A DNA stretch of 64,000 nt, taken from positions 25,232-89,231 of the forward strand of contig NZ_BMRP01000023.1 of assembly GCF_014648695.1 (NCBI RefSeq), in the 5' to 3' direction. Below the pieces are notes generated by a model. That model saw only the letters and a program-made list of their open reading frames with translations, did not search any database and was not told the origin of the DNA. The DNA is from Streptomyces albospinus (GTDB lineage Bacteria > Actinomycetota > Actinomycetes > Streptomycetales > Streptomycetaceae). The translations under genes and the position numbers were made by a program. Below are positions 41,612 through 50,897 of the stretch, in pieces; positions within the stretch are counted from its first letter, which is position 1, and each line of letters starts with the position of its first letter.

Positions 41612-43888
41612 GTGCGGGGAACGGGGGCGGGGAAGGATATGGCGGGCAGCGGTACGAGCGGTCCGGGGGCGGCGGCCGGCGGGACCGGCGGTGAGGCGGG
41701 CGGCGCGGTGCTGGCCGCGGCCGTACGGGCCGTACTCGCGCGCCTGGACGCCCATGCCGCGCGCGCCCGTCGGAGCGCGCCGGCGGAGGCGGACACACCG
41801 CACACCACGGCTGACGGCGCGCACCACACGGACCGCACGCACCACACGCACCACACGGACCATACGGACCATACGGACCATACGGACCGCACGGACGCCG
41901 GGAACACAGCGAACACCGGGAACACCCGGAACACCCGGAACACTGGGAACACCCGGAACACCCGGAACACTGGGAACACCCGGAACACCGGGAACACCGC
42001 GAACACCGCGAACACCGCGAACGTCATGGGCATCCCCGCCGCGCCCGCCCCCGCCCCTGCCCCCGCCCCTCCTCCCCCTTCCGATGCCTCCCCCCGGGCG
42101 CTCGATGCGCTCACGGCCTGTTTCGGGCTCACGCGGTTCGAGCGGGAGATCGTGCTGCTCACGGCTGCGGCGGAGCTGGATCCGACGACCGGTGCGCGCT
42201 GCGCCGCGGCGAGCGGCGATCCGGCCCGTGCGTATCCGACGTTCTCGCTCGCCCTGGCGGCGCTGGGCGAGCCGCACTGGAGTGCGCTCACGCCCGTTGC
42301 TCCACTGCGCCGCTGGCGGCTGGTGGACCTGGAGGACGAGACCCGGCTGACCACCACGCGGCTGCGGCTCGACGAGCGGATCCTGCACTTTCTCGTCGGT
42401 TCGCCGTATCTGGACGCCAGGTTGCACGGCCTGCTGCGCCGTACCGCCGCGCCCGAGGTGCTGCCGCCTTCGTACGAGGTGGCCGCGGACCGGGTCGCGG
42501 CGGGGTGGGCGGGGGCCGGTCCGGATGCCCCGTTGCGGGTCGAGCTGGTCGGCGGCGATCTCCGTTCCCGTGCCGATATCGCGGCGGTGGCGGCCCGCCG
42601 TTCGGGGCTGGGGCTCTATTCCATGGCCGCCGACGACGTACCGACCGATGCCGCGGAACGCGATCGGCTGGCGCGGCTGTGGCAGCGTGAGGCGATCCTG
42701 CTGCCGGCCGCCCTGCTCATCGAGGTCGGGGAGATGGACCGCGAGCAGCATGCGGCGGCGGATGCGTTCATCGCGGGTGCGGCGGTCCCGCTGGTGGTGT
42801 CGAGTCCGGATCCCCGGCAGACGGGGCAGCCGCGCGGTGAGCGGGTGACCGTGCCGAAGCTGTCCGATGACGAGCAGTTGGGGGTGTGGTCGGCCGCTTT
42901 CGCGGACCTGCCGGATATGACGGAGCGTCACTTAGCTGCTCTGGTGGCGCAGTTCCAGCTGCCACCGCATGTCGTGCGGTCCGCTGCCGCGTCCGTGCGG
43001 CGGGATCTGCCACGTTCGGCGGCCCTGGACGCCGCCGAGCTCGCGTGGCAGGCGGGGCTGGCCGAGGCGCGGATGGGGCTGGACGAGCTGGGGCGCCGGA
43101 TCGAGCCGCGGGCGGGCTGGGACGATCTGGTGCTGGCGGAGCGGCAGTTGCGGATCCTGCAAGAGGTCGTCGCGCATGTGCGGCAGCGCAGCACGGTGTA
43201 CCAGGACTGGGGGTTCGCGCAGGCGCTGCGCAGCGGTCTGGGGGTGACGGCGCTGTTCGCGGGCGGTTCCGGCACCGGGAAGACGCTGGCGGCCGAGGTC
43301 ATGGCCAAGGAGCTGGGGCTGGATCTGTTCATCATCGATCTCTCCCAGGTGGTCAGCAAGTACATCGGTGAGACGGAGAAGAACCTGAGCCGGGTCTTCG
43401 ACGCGGCGGAGCGGGGTGGCGCGCTGCTGCTCTTCGACGAGGCGGACGCGCTGTTCGGCAAGCGCAGCGAGGTCAAGGACAGCCATGACCGCTACGCGAA
43501 CCTGGAGGTCAGCTATCTGCTGATGCGGATGGAGGCGTACCGGGGGCTGGCGGTCCTCACCACCAACATGAAGAAGGCGCTGGATTCGGCCTTCATGCGC
43601 CGTATCCGCTTCGTCGTCGACTTCCCGTTTCCGACCGAACGGGAGCGGGCGGAGATCTGGCGCCGGGTGCTGCCGTCCCGGGCGCCGATGAAGGGGATCG
43701 ATCCGGGGCTGCTGGCGCAGTTGACCGTTGCGGGCGGGTCGATCCGCAATATCGCGCTGTCCGGGGCGTTCCTGGCCGCGGAGGAGGGCGACCGGCTCCA
43801 GATGCGGCACATGCTGGCCGCCGCGCGCACCGAGTACCTGAAGTTGGAGCGCTCCTTGACGCCGTCGGAGGTCCACGGATGGGTGTGA
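41612..43888 (+). CDS. eCIS AAA+ ATPase (Afp15/Pvc15-like) with low-complexity insertion
   Basis: 758 aa from a GTG. C-terminal AAA+ module with Walker A GGSGTGKTLAAEV, Walker B LLLFDEADALFGKRSE and an arginine-finger region RRIRFVVDFPFPTERE; the preceding domain is the typical eCIS ATPase N-domain (FGLTRFEREIVLLTAAAELD). It is needed for particle assembly or stability in known systems. Residues about 65-137 hold HTD and then about thirteen NTx tripeptide repeats (NTR, NTG, NTA) from 9-bp DNA repeats, followed by (AP)n, an insertion not expected in the family. Confidence 0.93.
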   Translation: MRGTGAGKDMAGSGTSGPGAAAGGTGGEAGGAVLAAAVRAVLARLDAHAARARRSAPAEADTPHTTADGAHHTDRTHHTHHTDHTDHTDHTDRTDAGNTANTGNTRNTRNTGNTRNTRNTGNTRNTGNTANTANTANVMGIPAAPAPAPAPAPPPPSDASPRALDALTACFGLTRFEREIVLLTAAAELDPTTGARCAAASGDPARAYPTFSLALAALGEPHWSALTPVAPLRRWRLVDLEDETRLTTTRLRLDERILHFLVGSPYLDARLHGLLRRTAAPEVLPPSYEVAADRVAAGWAGAGPDAPLRVELVGGDLRSRADIAAVAARRSGLGLYSMAADDVPTDAAERDRLARLWQREAILLPAALLIEVGEMDREQHAAADAFIAGAAVPLVVSSPDPRQTGQPRGERVTVPKLSDDEQLGVWSAAFADLPDMTERHLAALVAQFQLPPHVVRSAAASVRRDLPRSAALDAAELAWQAGLAEARMGLDELGRRIEPRAGWDDLVLAERQLRILQEVVAHVRQRSTVYQDWGFAQALRSGLGVTALFAGGSGTGKTLAAEVMAKELGLDLFIIDLSQVVSKYIGETEKNLSRVFDAAERGGALLLFDEADALFGKRSEVKDSHDRYANLEVSYLLMRMEAYRGLAVLTTNMKKALDSAFMRRIRFVVDFPFPTERERAEIWRRVLPSRAPMKGIDPGLLAQLTVAGGSIRNIALSGAFLAAEEGDRLQMRHMLAAARTEYLKLERSLTPSEVHGWV
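41845..42022 (+). repeat. 9-bp minisatellites inside the AAA+ ATPase gene
   Basis: Units of the ACCATACGG type (HTD) at about 41850-41890, then about thirteen units of the AACACCCGG/AACACCGCG type (NTR/NTG/NTA) at 41902-42022. All are in frame. Confidence 0.85.
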
Positions 43889-44238
43889 ACGAGGCCGGGT
43901 ACGGGGCCGGGTACGGGGGCGGGGAGGCGGTGGCGCGACCGTCGGGGGGCGGTGGCTCGGACGCCGTGCGCGGTGTCCGGATCGACATCGGGGAGCTGGT
44001 CCTGGACGGTTTCCCTTCCGGTGTGGACGCGGGGCGCGTATCGGCAGCGTTCCAGCGGGAGTTGGCTCGTCTCGTGCGGGAGCGCGGGGTGCCGTTGGCG
44101 GCGGACGGGGCGGGGGTCGCGGTGGACGGGCTGGCCGGGCTGCCGCAGCTGCCGGCGACGGCGTCTGCGGTGCGGATCGGGCAGGCGCTGGCCCGGGCCG
44201 TGCACGCGGGGCTCGCGGGACGGGGTGAGGTCCGGTGA
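43879..44238 (+). CDS. small conserved eCIS protein
   Basis: 119 aa. Gly/Tyr-rich start, then GVRIDIGELVLDGFPSGVDAGRV, AFQRELARLVRERG and a helical end (AVRIGQALARAVHAGLAG). Proteins with the IDIGELVLDGF element follow the ATPase in several eCIS loci (recollection); function unknown. Its start overlaps the ATPase by 10 bp, and the stop overlaps the next GTG (GTGA), coupling it to the DUF4157 giant protein. Confidence 0.65.
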   Translation: MGVNEAGYGAGYGGGEAVARPSGGGGSDAVRGVRIDIGELVLDGFPSGVDAGRVSAAFQRELARLVRERGVPLAADGAGVAVDGLAGLPQLPATASAVRIGQALARAVHAGLAGRGEVR

Positions 44239-47200
44239 GTACGGCGCAGTCGGCGGCGCAGGATGCCCGGGCGGCCCGTGACGAGAAGCGTCGTCAGCGG
44301 AAGGAGCGCGGCAGGTCGGCGGTTCCGGAGCCGAAGAGCATCGTGAGCGGGGCCGGGCAGCCGCTGGATCTGAGCGTGCGCCGGGAGCTGGAGGAGCAGC
44401 TCGGCCATGACTTCGGCCAGGTGCGGCTGCACACCGACCGGGATTCGGGGCAGTTGGCCGAGTTGATGGGCGCGGACGCGTTCGCGGTGGGCCGGGACAT
44501 CTTCTTCCGGGAGGGCGCCTACCGGCCGGGGACGGCGGACGGGCAGCGGCTGCTGGCGCACGAGTTGCTGCACACGGTCCAGAATCCGCACGGCCTGGGG
44601 GCGCTGCGGGCGGGCCGCGACCTGGGTGCGGTGAGCGTGCCGCAGGAGTCCGCGGAGCGGGAGGCGGAGGCGGCGGCGCAGGAGTCCGTGCGGGCGGCGA
44701 TGCTGGGCGCCGTACGGGACGGCGGGCCGGCGGCGGAGGTGGAGCCGGGGCAGGGGACGCCGGGGTGGCTGCGGTACGCGACGGTGGACGCGGACCGGCG
44801 GCGGATGGAGCTGGTGGACCCGGCGACGTTGGTGGACCGGCTGGCGAACGGGGTGCTGCGGTCGCTGCGCGGGGATCCGGAGGACCGGTCGGGGCGGGTG
44901 CGGCTGGAACTGGCGCGGATGGCACCGGAGTTGCAGGACTCGGTGCTGGACCGGCTGGAAGTGCGGCTGCTCAGTTCGGAGTTCGGTCGGCTGCTGGACC
45001 TGGTGGCGGAGGCCGAGGCGCTGCCGATGGGCTTCGCGCCGTCGCCCGCGCCGGAGCCCGTACCGGACGCCATCGCCCAGGTGCTGGACGAGCGGGCCGC
45101 CCGCGAGCAGCAGGCGCAGGGCGCCGCGCAGACGGAGAAGCAGCGCGCCGAGGACGCCGGCGAGGAGAGGCGGGACGCCAAGGGGCAGGCGGAGAAGAAG
45201 GACCAGGAGCAGAGCAGGGCGCAGCGCGACGCGGCGGCGGAGAAGCAGGAGGCGGGCGAGCGCACGGCGCAGGAGGACGTCCGCGCCGAGGAGAACGCGG
45301 ACACCAGGCGGCAGGAGCAGCAGGCCGAGGAGAAGCAGGGGCAGGAGCGCCAGGAGGCCGATCAGGCCGATGCGGGCAGGGCCGACCGTGCCAAGGACGG
45401 CGCCGAGCGCACGAAGGAGGAGCGCAAGGCGCAGCGGGAGCGCGAGGAGGCGGACCCGGAGCAGGCGAACCGTCCCGGTGCCGACAAGCGCAAGCGCCGG
45501 GACGACGCGACCAGGCCCGCGGACGGGTCGAAGCAGGAAGAGCTCGAAAAGAAGAAGAAGGAGCAGCCGGGGCCGGTCCGCCCGGAGAAGGTCGATGAGC
45601 GGGCCGACGAGCGGGACAGTGCGCTGTCCGAGCACGGGCTGAACGAGAAGGACGAGGAGGACGGGCCGCCGCGCGAGGAGGAGCAGCCCATCGGGCTGGA
45701 GGCGGGTGCCGAGAAGGACAACGGTGCGGGCGGGGATGCCGGTGCGGTGCCCAAGGGCGGTCCGGGTGCGGGCGAGGCGGAGCTGAAGCCGGAGGACTTC
45801 CTTCCGGCCGCCGATCTGGACGTCTCGTCGGTACCGACCGCCGAGAACCCCGATGCCGCGCTGCCGTCGTTCCCGGCGCCGCCGCCCACCAAGGCCGAGC
45901 AGATCGAGCAGGAGCGGGAGAACGCGGCCGACGACGAGGAGCACGAGGACGAGCCGGAGGCCGAGACCAAGGCGCCGGGTGCGGAGCTGGGGCCGGTGGA
46001 GGGCGAGGCGCCGCAGCCGGAGCACGGCCCGGCGGCCGAGGCCGGGGACCGCAGCGAGAAGGATCTCCAGCCTTCGATGCCGGTCGAGCAGGAGGTGGGC
46101 CCGGATCCGGAGGCCGACGAGCGGCCGGCCCAGGAGCCGGAGGCCGAGGAGAAACGGGATCCGGAGCAGGCCCAGGACAAGGATGAGGACGGCGCGCGCC
46201 AGGCCGAGCAGGACGCCGACGACAAGGACGCGGACCGGGATGCGGAGGGCGGCAGCGGCGAGGAGGCGCCGGACGCCAAGGACGCGCAGGACGAGCAGGC
46301 GGAGAAGAAGGAGCAGGACGCCCAGGAGGAGAAGCGGGAGGCGCAGGGGCAGCCGGAGGGGGCGGCGGCCGGGAAGCCGGCCGGGGTTCCGGCCGACGGG
46401 GCGGCGGGTTCCGGCGCGGATGCGTCGGCGTCCTCCGGTGCGGGAGGGGCGACGGCGCCGCCGGCCGGTGCGCACACGGAGCGTACGCCGGGCGAGGACC
46501 GGCATCCGTCGCCCGCCGCGCGCCGGGGCGCCGAGCCCGTGCGGGCCGAGCGGGAGGCGCCGGCCGCGAAGAGCGCGGTGCCGAAGGAGGCCGGGCCGGG
46601 TGCGGCGCCCGGCGGGCCGGTGGGCGGGACCGAGCCGGCCGTGGCGCCGTCGGCCGCCGCCGGGCCCGGAGGTGCACCGTCCGTCGCCCAGGCTGCGGTG
46701 AGCCCGGCGGCCGAACAGGCGGACAATCCGGGGAAGATGGGCGCGCCGGCGCCCGAGGGGGCGAAGGCGCAGCCGGATGCCTCGCTGGAGAAGGACGGCG
46801 GGGGGTGTGCGCCGCCGGAGCCGGCTGCCGAGAAGCAGGAGGGCGGCGCGTGCGGCGGGGGCGGCGGCGGTGCGCAGGACGCCGAGGAGAAGAAGGAGCA
46901 GCCGCCGGACGTCTCGTCGCAGGATCCGCAGTCGGCACTGGACACGATGGGTCAACTCGCCCCGGACCAGGCGCAGGAAGCGCTGCCGGGGTTGGACGGT
47001 GCGGCGGACAAGAAGGTCAACGACGAGCAGCAGCGGCTGGACGCCGATCCGCCGAGGCGCGAGCGGCCTTCGGGGGCTCCGCAGACCCAGTCCGGGCCTC
47101 CGCAGGAGGAGGCTCCGGAGACTGCGGTCACCGGGCAGCTGGAGCGGCTGGGCCCCGAGGACCAGGGCGAGAAGCAGCAGGCCAAGGGGAGCGAGAAGGC

Positions 47201-50200
47201 CGAGGGCGCCAAACCGACCGACAACATCCCGACGCCGACCGTGCCGCCCAGCCAGGACGGCAAGCTGACGGCGGAGGACGCCAAGAGCGTGGCGGCGGCG
47301 GCCGATCAGGTCCCGACGACCGACCCCGAGCTGCGCAACAAGACCGTCGGGCCGGCCCCCAGGATCAAGCTGGAGGGGGAGAGCGATCCGCAGCGTACGG
47401 ACAAGCAGGCGGAGAAGCTCAAGGAGAAGCAGGGCAAGATCCAGGACACCGGCCGGGCGGACGCGTCCAAGTCGCTGGGCGAGGACAAGATCTTCCCCGA
47501 TGCGCCCAAGGAGGAGCTCCTGGGGAAGGCGCAGGGCGGCCGGGCCCAGGGCGGGGGCGGTGGTGGCGCGGCGGCCGGCGGGGCGCCGAAGCCGGGTGCC
47601 GGGGCGGTTGCCAAGCAGGAGCGTGGCGGGGAGATCAAGAGCGCCACGGGCCAGGCGCGGACCCAGGTGGCCGGCAAGGAGAAGGAGCAGCAGCAGGGCG
47701 AGCAGAAGGCCAAGCAGCAGAAGCAGCAGGAGATCGACAGCGAGGTCTCCCGCAACGCCGATCAGCAGACCGCCGAGCGCGGCCGGGTGGCCGACCAGGC
47801 CAAGACGGAGCGTCAGAACTGGCGCGACGAGCAGGACAAGAAGATCGATGACGCCGACAAGGACACCGACAAGGAGCACAAGGACGGCAACGACAAGATA
47901 ACCAAGGAGCGCGACGGCAAGGACAAGGAGGTCGAGGACCGCAAGAACAGCGACAACAAGGACATCGGCGACAAGGCCGACCAGGCCGAGAAGGACGCCG
48001 AGAAGAAGAAGGAAGAGAAGAAGAAGGATTCCGACAGCCTCTTCGGCAGCCTCATCGATGCCATCGGCGACTTCTTCAAGGATCTGCTGGACGCGGTCAC
48101 CAAGGTCTTCGACGAGGCCCGCAAGGCCATCAACAGCGTCATCGACACCTTCAAGGACTGGGCGAACAAGGCGATCGACGCGGTCCGCGACTTCGCCGTC
48201 AAGGCCATCAATGCGGTCGCCGACGCGCTCATCGCCATCGGCGATGTCCTGCTGGCCGCGTTCCCGGAGCTCCGCGACAAGTTCCGCAAGGCCATCAACG
48301 ACCTGCGCGACAAGGCCATCGATACGGTCAACAAGCTGGCCGAGGGCCTCAAGAAGGCCGTCAACGACCTCCTCGACGCGCTCGCCGCCGGCCTCAACGC
48401 GCTCTTGAACGTCCTGGAGGCGGGCCTCAAGGCCGCCATCAAGATCTACCGCGATGCGATCGTCGGCGCCCTCAAGTTCGCCGAGGCCGCCATCCAGGCC
48501 CTCGGCCAGTTCGCGGCGCTCGTCGCGGACATCGCCCCCGACCCCGGCGGCTGGCTGTCGAAGGCCGGCAGCGCCGCCAAGACCGGCATCCAGGAACACC
48601 TCTGGGGCGCCATCAAGACCGCCGTCAAGCAGTGGTTCGACACCAAGGTCGACGGCATCCTCGGTCTCGGCAAGGCCGTGATCAACGTCCTGATCAAGGG
48701 CTGCATGTCCTTGAAGCAGATCGGCAAGATGGCGTGGGACGCGGTGATCGCCGCCCTCCCGATGATGATCGCCCAACTCGTCATCGAGAAGGTCGTCTCG
48801 ATGATCATCCCCGCGGCGGGGGCGATCCTCACCATCGTCCAGGGTCTGATGGCCGCCTGGCAGTCCATCAGCGCGATCCTCTCCGCCTTCGGCAAGTTCT
48901 TCGCCTTCCTCAAGGCCGTGAAGTCCGGGCCCGCCGCCTGCCTCTTCGCCGAGGCGGTCGCCGCCGGCGTGGTCGCCCTCCTCGAACTGATCACCAACCT
49001 CCTCCTGGCCCGCCTCGGCCGCGCCGCCAAGGGCGTCGGCAGCCGCCTCAAGGGCATCGCCCAAAAGATCATGAAGGGCCTCAAGAAGACCGGCAAAGGC
49101 GCCCGCAAGGCCGCCGGCAACGCCGTCAACCGCGCCCGCGGCGCCGTCCGCAAGGCCACCCAGGCCCTCCGCAAACCCACCGGCCCCGCCAAGCCGAAGG
49201 GCCCCAAGGTCCCGGCCCGCCCCGGCGCCTCCACCGAACACCACCCCACCACCCACCCTCACGCCAAGGGCCCCGCCACCTCCCACGACCGCCCCAACAG
49301 CCGCACCCCCAACCGCGAACGCGACCACCGCCGCGACGAGGACGCCGCCAAGCGCCAACGCGACGCGGAGGACCCGAAGAAGCACCCGGAGCCCACGAAG
49401 CAACCCACCAGGGAAGAGCCGAACGCCAAGACCCCCAAGAAGGAACACGAGGAGAAGCCTCCGGAGCACAAGCCCGAGCACGAACCGGAGAAGAAACCCG
49501 AAACCCCCAAGAAGAAAAAGGAAACCGAAGCGCCCAAGCGCACCAGGCCCCGCAGGCCCAAGTCCCCCCTGGGCCGCGCCCTCAAAAAGATCAAGGGCAA
49601 GGTCAAGTCCGCCCTCAAGAAGGTCCGCAACGCCGGCAAGGCCCTGGGCAAGAAGCTCCGCAAGTCGAAGCTGGGCAAGGCCCTCAAGAACGGCGCCAAG
49701 AAGGCCCGCGACTTCTTCAGGAAGAAGCGGGACCACATGCGTGACCACAAGAAGCACCGTACGGAGCAGAAGAAGCGGCGCCGCGAGGAGCAGAAGAAGA
49801 AGGAGAAGTCCAAGGAGTCGAAGGACGCCCGGCTCCATAAAATCGCCGGCCGCATCAGGCCGAAGCTGGACACCGTTCTCGAAAAGGGCGTACCCCGCCC
49901 GATCATGATCGCAACCCTGTCCGGTATGCGCCTCTGGTACCGCCTCACAGGACTGTCCCTACGCGGTGGCGACACCGGGGTTGTCAACGCACGACTCAAC
50001 CCTGACGAGAACACAAATAATTACGTCACCCAACAGCCGCTAACCGATCAACAGCAAGCGGCGGCCTCAGCGCCGGAGGACGGACGGGCACAGCAGCAGG
50101 ATCAGCAAAGGGCCGTCCAGCGACAGCAGGAGCAAGCAGCAGCCCAGAGTTCCCCAGGAGGGCCCGCCAACCAGCGCGGGCAGAACGCACAGCAGCTGAA

Positions 50201-50897
50201 CTCGAGCCTGGCCGCGATCCTCGCCTACCCATTTGAGCCGCACCCGACCTACCGAAAGACAGGTGAGGTGCAGTCCTACAAGGCAGCAGACAAACGCCGC
50301 GACAAGGAGCTGAAGCACAGGGAGGCGCATGGCCTCAAACCACGGAAGACACAGGTGACGGCAGATCACATACCGTCCGGTCGGGCTATCATCGCGTATC
50401 ACCAGCGGCAGTTCATTGAGCAACAGGCGGCAGGGAACAGAAACCTTCGACGCATGCTGGATGATGAGGCAGCCGGGGTCATCACGCAGCGGGACAAGGA
50501 GAAACTCGACGCGGAGCGCTTGAAACTCCTCCGGAAGGAGAAATTGCTCGCGAAAGGCCAGGACGGCCTCAAGAGACACCAGAAGAAGGCCAAGGAGAAG
50601 TACGACCAAGCCCTTACCGTCATGCTTCCGGAAAAACCCGTGCACCAGAAGGGCCGTACCTGGGGGAGAAAGAACACACCGGAGCAGTACGAGCGTGACG
50701 CCCTGGACCTGACCCGTGCGGCCAAGTTCGACTTCCAGCGGTACTTGCAGTACCTCTCCACGCCACCCCAGGTGCTCACCAAAGCCTACGTGGCCCACTT
50801 TGTGCGACTTTACAAGCAGCTCGTGGACGACAGAGTTATCAACTACTCTCGTGGGATCGACATGATGTTCCTGCACTACTGGGGAAAGGCGAAATGA
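44235..50897 (+). CDS. giant DUF4157 eCIS effector with nuclease-like C-terminal module
   Basis: 2220 aa. Residues about 42-116 are a DUF4157 domain with the metallopeptidase-like HELLH (109-113), a hallmark of eCIS-associated toxins. Residues about 290-1000 are a highly charged, Glu/Lys/Ala/Gln-rich low-complexity region. Residues about 1265-1650 form a long amphipathic, partly hydrophobic helical region (AINSVIDTFKDWANKAIDAV, LIKGCMSLKQIGKMAWDAVI). A Lys/Arg/Pro-rich basic segment follows to about 1870. The last 350 residues have different, more A-rich codon usage and contain TADHIPSGRAI (Asp2044, His2045) and PVHQKGRTWG (His2137), an HNH-like pattern. It is probably a loaded toxin, with a tape-measure-like role possible for the middle. 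The stop overlaps a putative immunity gene (ATGA). Confidence 0.85.
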   Translation: MSTAQSAAQDARAARDEKRRQRKERGRSAVPEPKSIVSGAGQPLDLSVRRELEEQLGHDFGQVRLHTDRDSGQLAELMGADAFAVGRDIFFREGAYRPGTADGQRLLAHELLHTVQNPHGLGALRAGRDLGAVSVPQESAEREAEAAAQESVRAAMLGAVRDGGPAAEVEPGQGTPGWLRYATVDADRRRMELVDPATLVDRLANGVLRSLRGDPEDRSGRVRLELARMAPELQDSVLDRLEVRLLSSEFGRLLDLVAEAEALPMGFAPSPAPEPVPDAIAQVLDERAAREQQAQGAAQTEKQRAEDAGEERRDAKGQAEKKDQEQSRAQRDAAAEKQEAGERTAQEDVRAEENADTRRQEQQAEEKQGQERQEADQADAGRADRAKDGAERTKEERKAQREREEADPEQANRPGADKRKRRDDATRPADGSKQEELEKKKKEQPGPVRPEKVDERADERDSALSEHGLNEKDEEDGPPREEEQPIGLEAGAEKDNGAGGDAGAVPKGGPGAGEAELKPEDFLPAADLDVSSVPTAENPDAALPSFPAPPPTKAEQIEQERENAADDEEHEDEPEAETKAPGAELGPVEGEAPQPEHGPAAEAGDRSEKDLQPSMPVEQEVGPDPEADERPAQEPEAEEKRDPEQAQDKDEDGARQAEQDADDKDADRDAEGGSGEEAPDAKDAQDEQAEKKEQDAQEEKREAQGQPEGAAAGKPAGVPADGAAGSGADASASSGAGGATAPPAGAHTERTPGEDRHPSPAARRGAEPVRAEREAPAAKSAVPKEAGPGAAPGGPVGGTEPAVAPSAAAGPGGAPSVAQAAVSPAAEQADNPGKMGAPAPEGAKAQPDASLEKDGGGCAPPEPAAEKQEGGACGGGGGGAQDAEEKKEQPPDVSSQDPQSALDTMGQLAPDQAQEALPGLDGAADKKVNDEQQRLDADPPRRERPSGAPQTQSGPPQEEAPETAVTGQLERLGPEDQGEKQQAKGSEKAEGAKPTDNIPTPTVPPSQDGKLTAEDAKSVAAAADQVPTTDPELRNKTVGPAPRIKLEGESDPQRTDKQAEKLKEKQGKIQDTGRADASKSLGEDKIFPDAPKEELLGKAQGGRAQGGGGGGAAAGGAPKPGAGAVAKQERGGEIKSATGQARTQVAGKEKEQQQGEQKAKQQKQQEIDSEVSRNADQQTAERGRVADQAKTERQNWRDEQDKKIDDADKDTDKEHKDGNDKITKERDGKDKEVEDRKNSDNKDIGDKADQAEKDAEKKKEEKKKDSDSLFGSLIDAIGDFFKDLLDAVTKVFDEARKAINSVIDTFKDWANKAIDAVRDFAVKAINAVADALIAIGDVLLAAFPELRDKFRKAINDLRDKAIDTVNKLAEGLKKAVNDLLDALAAGLNALLNVLEAGLKAAIKIYRDAIVGALKFAEAAIQALGQFAALVADIAPDPGGWLSKAGSAAKTGIQEHLWGAIKTAVKQWFDTKVDGILGLGKAVINVLIKGCMSLKQIGKMAWDAVIAALPMMIAQLVIEKVVSMIIPAAGAILTIVQGLMAAWQSISAILSAFGKFFAFLKAVKSGPAACLFAEAVAAGVVALLELITNLLLARLGRAAKGVGSRLKGIAQKIMKGLKKTGKGARKAAGNAVNRARGAVRKATQALRKPTGPAKPKGPKVPARPGASTEHHPTTHPHAKGPATSHDRPNSRTPNRERDHRRDEDAAKRQRDAEDPKKHPEPTKQPTREEPNAKTPKKEHEEKPPEHKPEHEPEKKPETPKKKKETEAPKRTRPRRPKSPLGRALKKIKGKVKSALKKVRNAGKALGKKLRKSKLGKALKNGAKKARDFFRKKRDHMRDHKKHRTEQKKRRREEQKKKEKSKESKDARLHKIAGRIRPKLDTVLEKGVPRPIMIATLSGMRLWYRLTGLSLRGGDTGVVNARLNPDENTNNYVTQQPLTDQQQAAASAPEDGRAQQQDQQRAVQRQQEQAAAQSSPGGPANQRGQNAQQLNSSLAAILAYPFEPHPTYRKTGEVQSYKAADKRRDKELKHREAHGLKPRKTQVTADHIPSGRAIIAYHQRQFIEQQAAGNRNLRRMLDDEAAGVITQRDKEKLDAERLKLLRKEKLLAKGQDGLKRHQKKAKEKYDQALTVMLPEKPVHQKGRTWGRKNTPEQYERDALDLTRAAKFDFQRYLQYLSTPPQVLTKAYVAHFVRLYKQLVDDRVINYSRGIDMMFLHYWGKAK

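Noticed and set aside
40341..42022. CRISPR array
   Set aside because: The repeats are short tandem units (9 and 15 bp) without unique spacers and lie within open frames.
41451..42350. 299-codon alternative plus-strand frame across the ATPase repeats
   Set aside because: A different frame of the same minisatellite; the ATPase frame continues into recognised AAA+ motifs.
43593..49838. 2081-codon open frame antisense to the ATPase and giant DUF4157 genes
   Set aside because: It is Leu/Arg-repeat nonsense mirroring the Lys/Glu-rich coding strand; such antisense frames are common in high-GC3 DNA.
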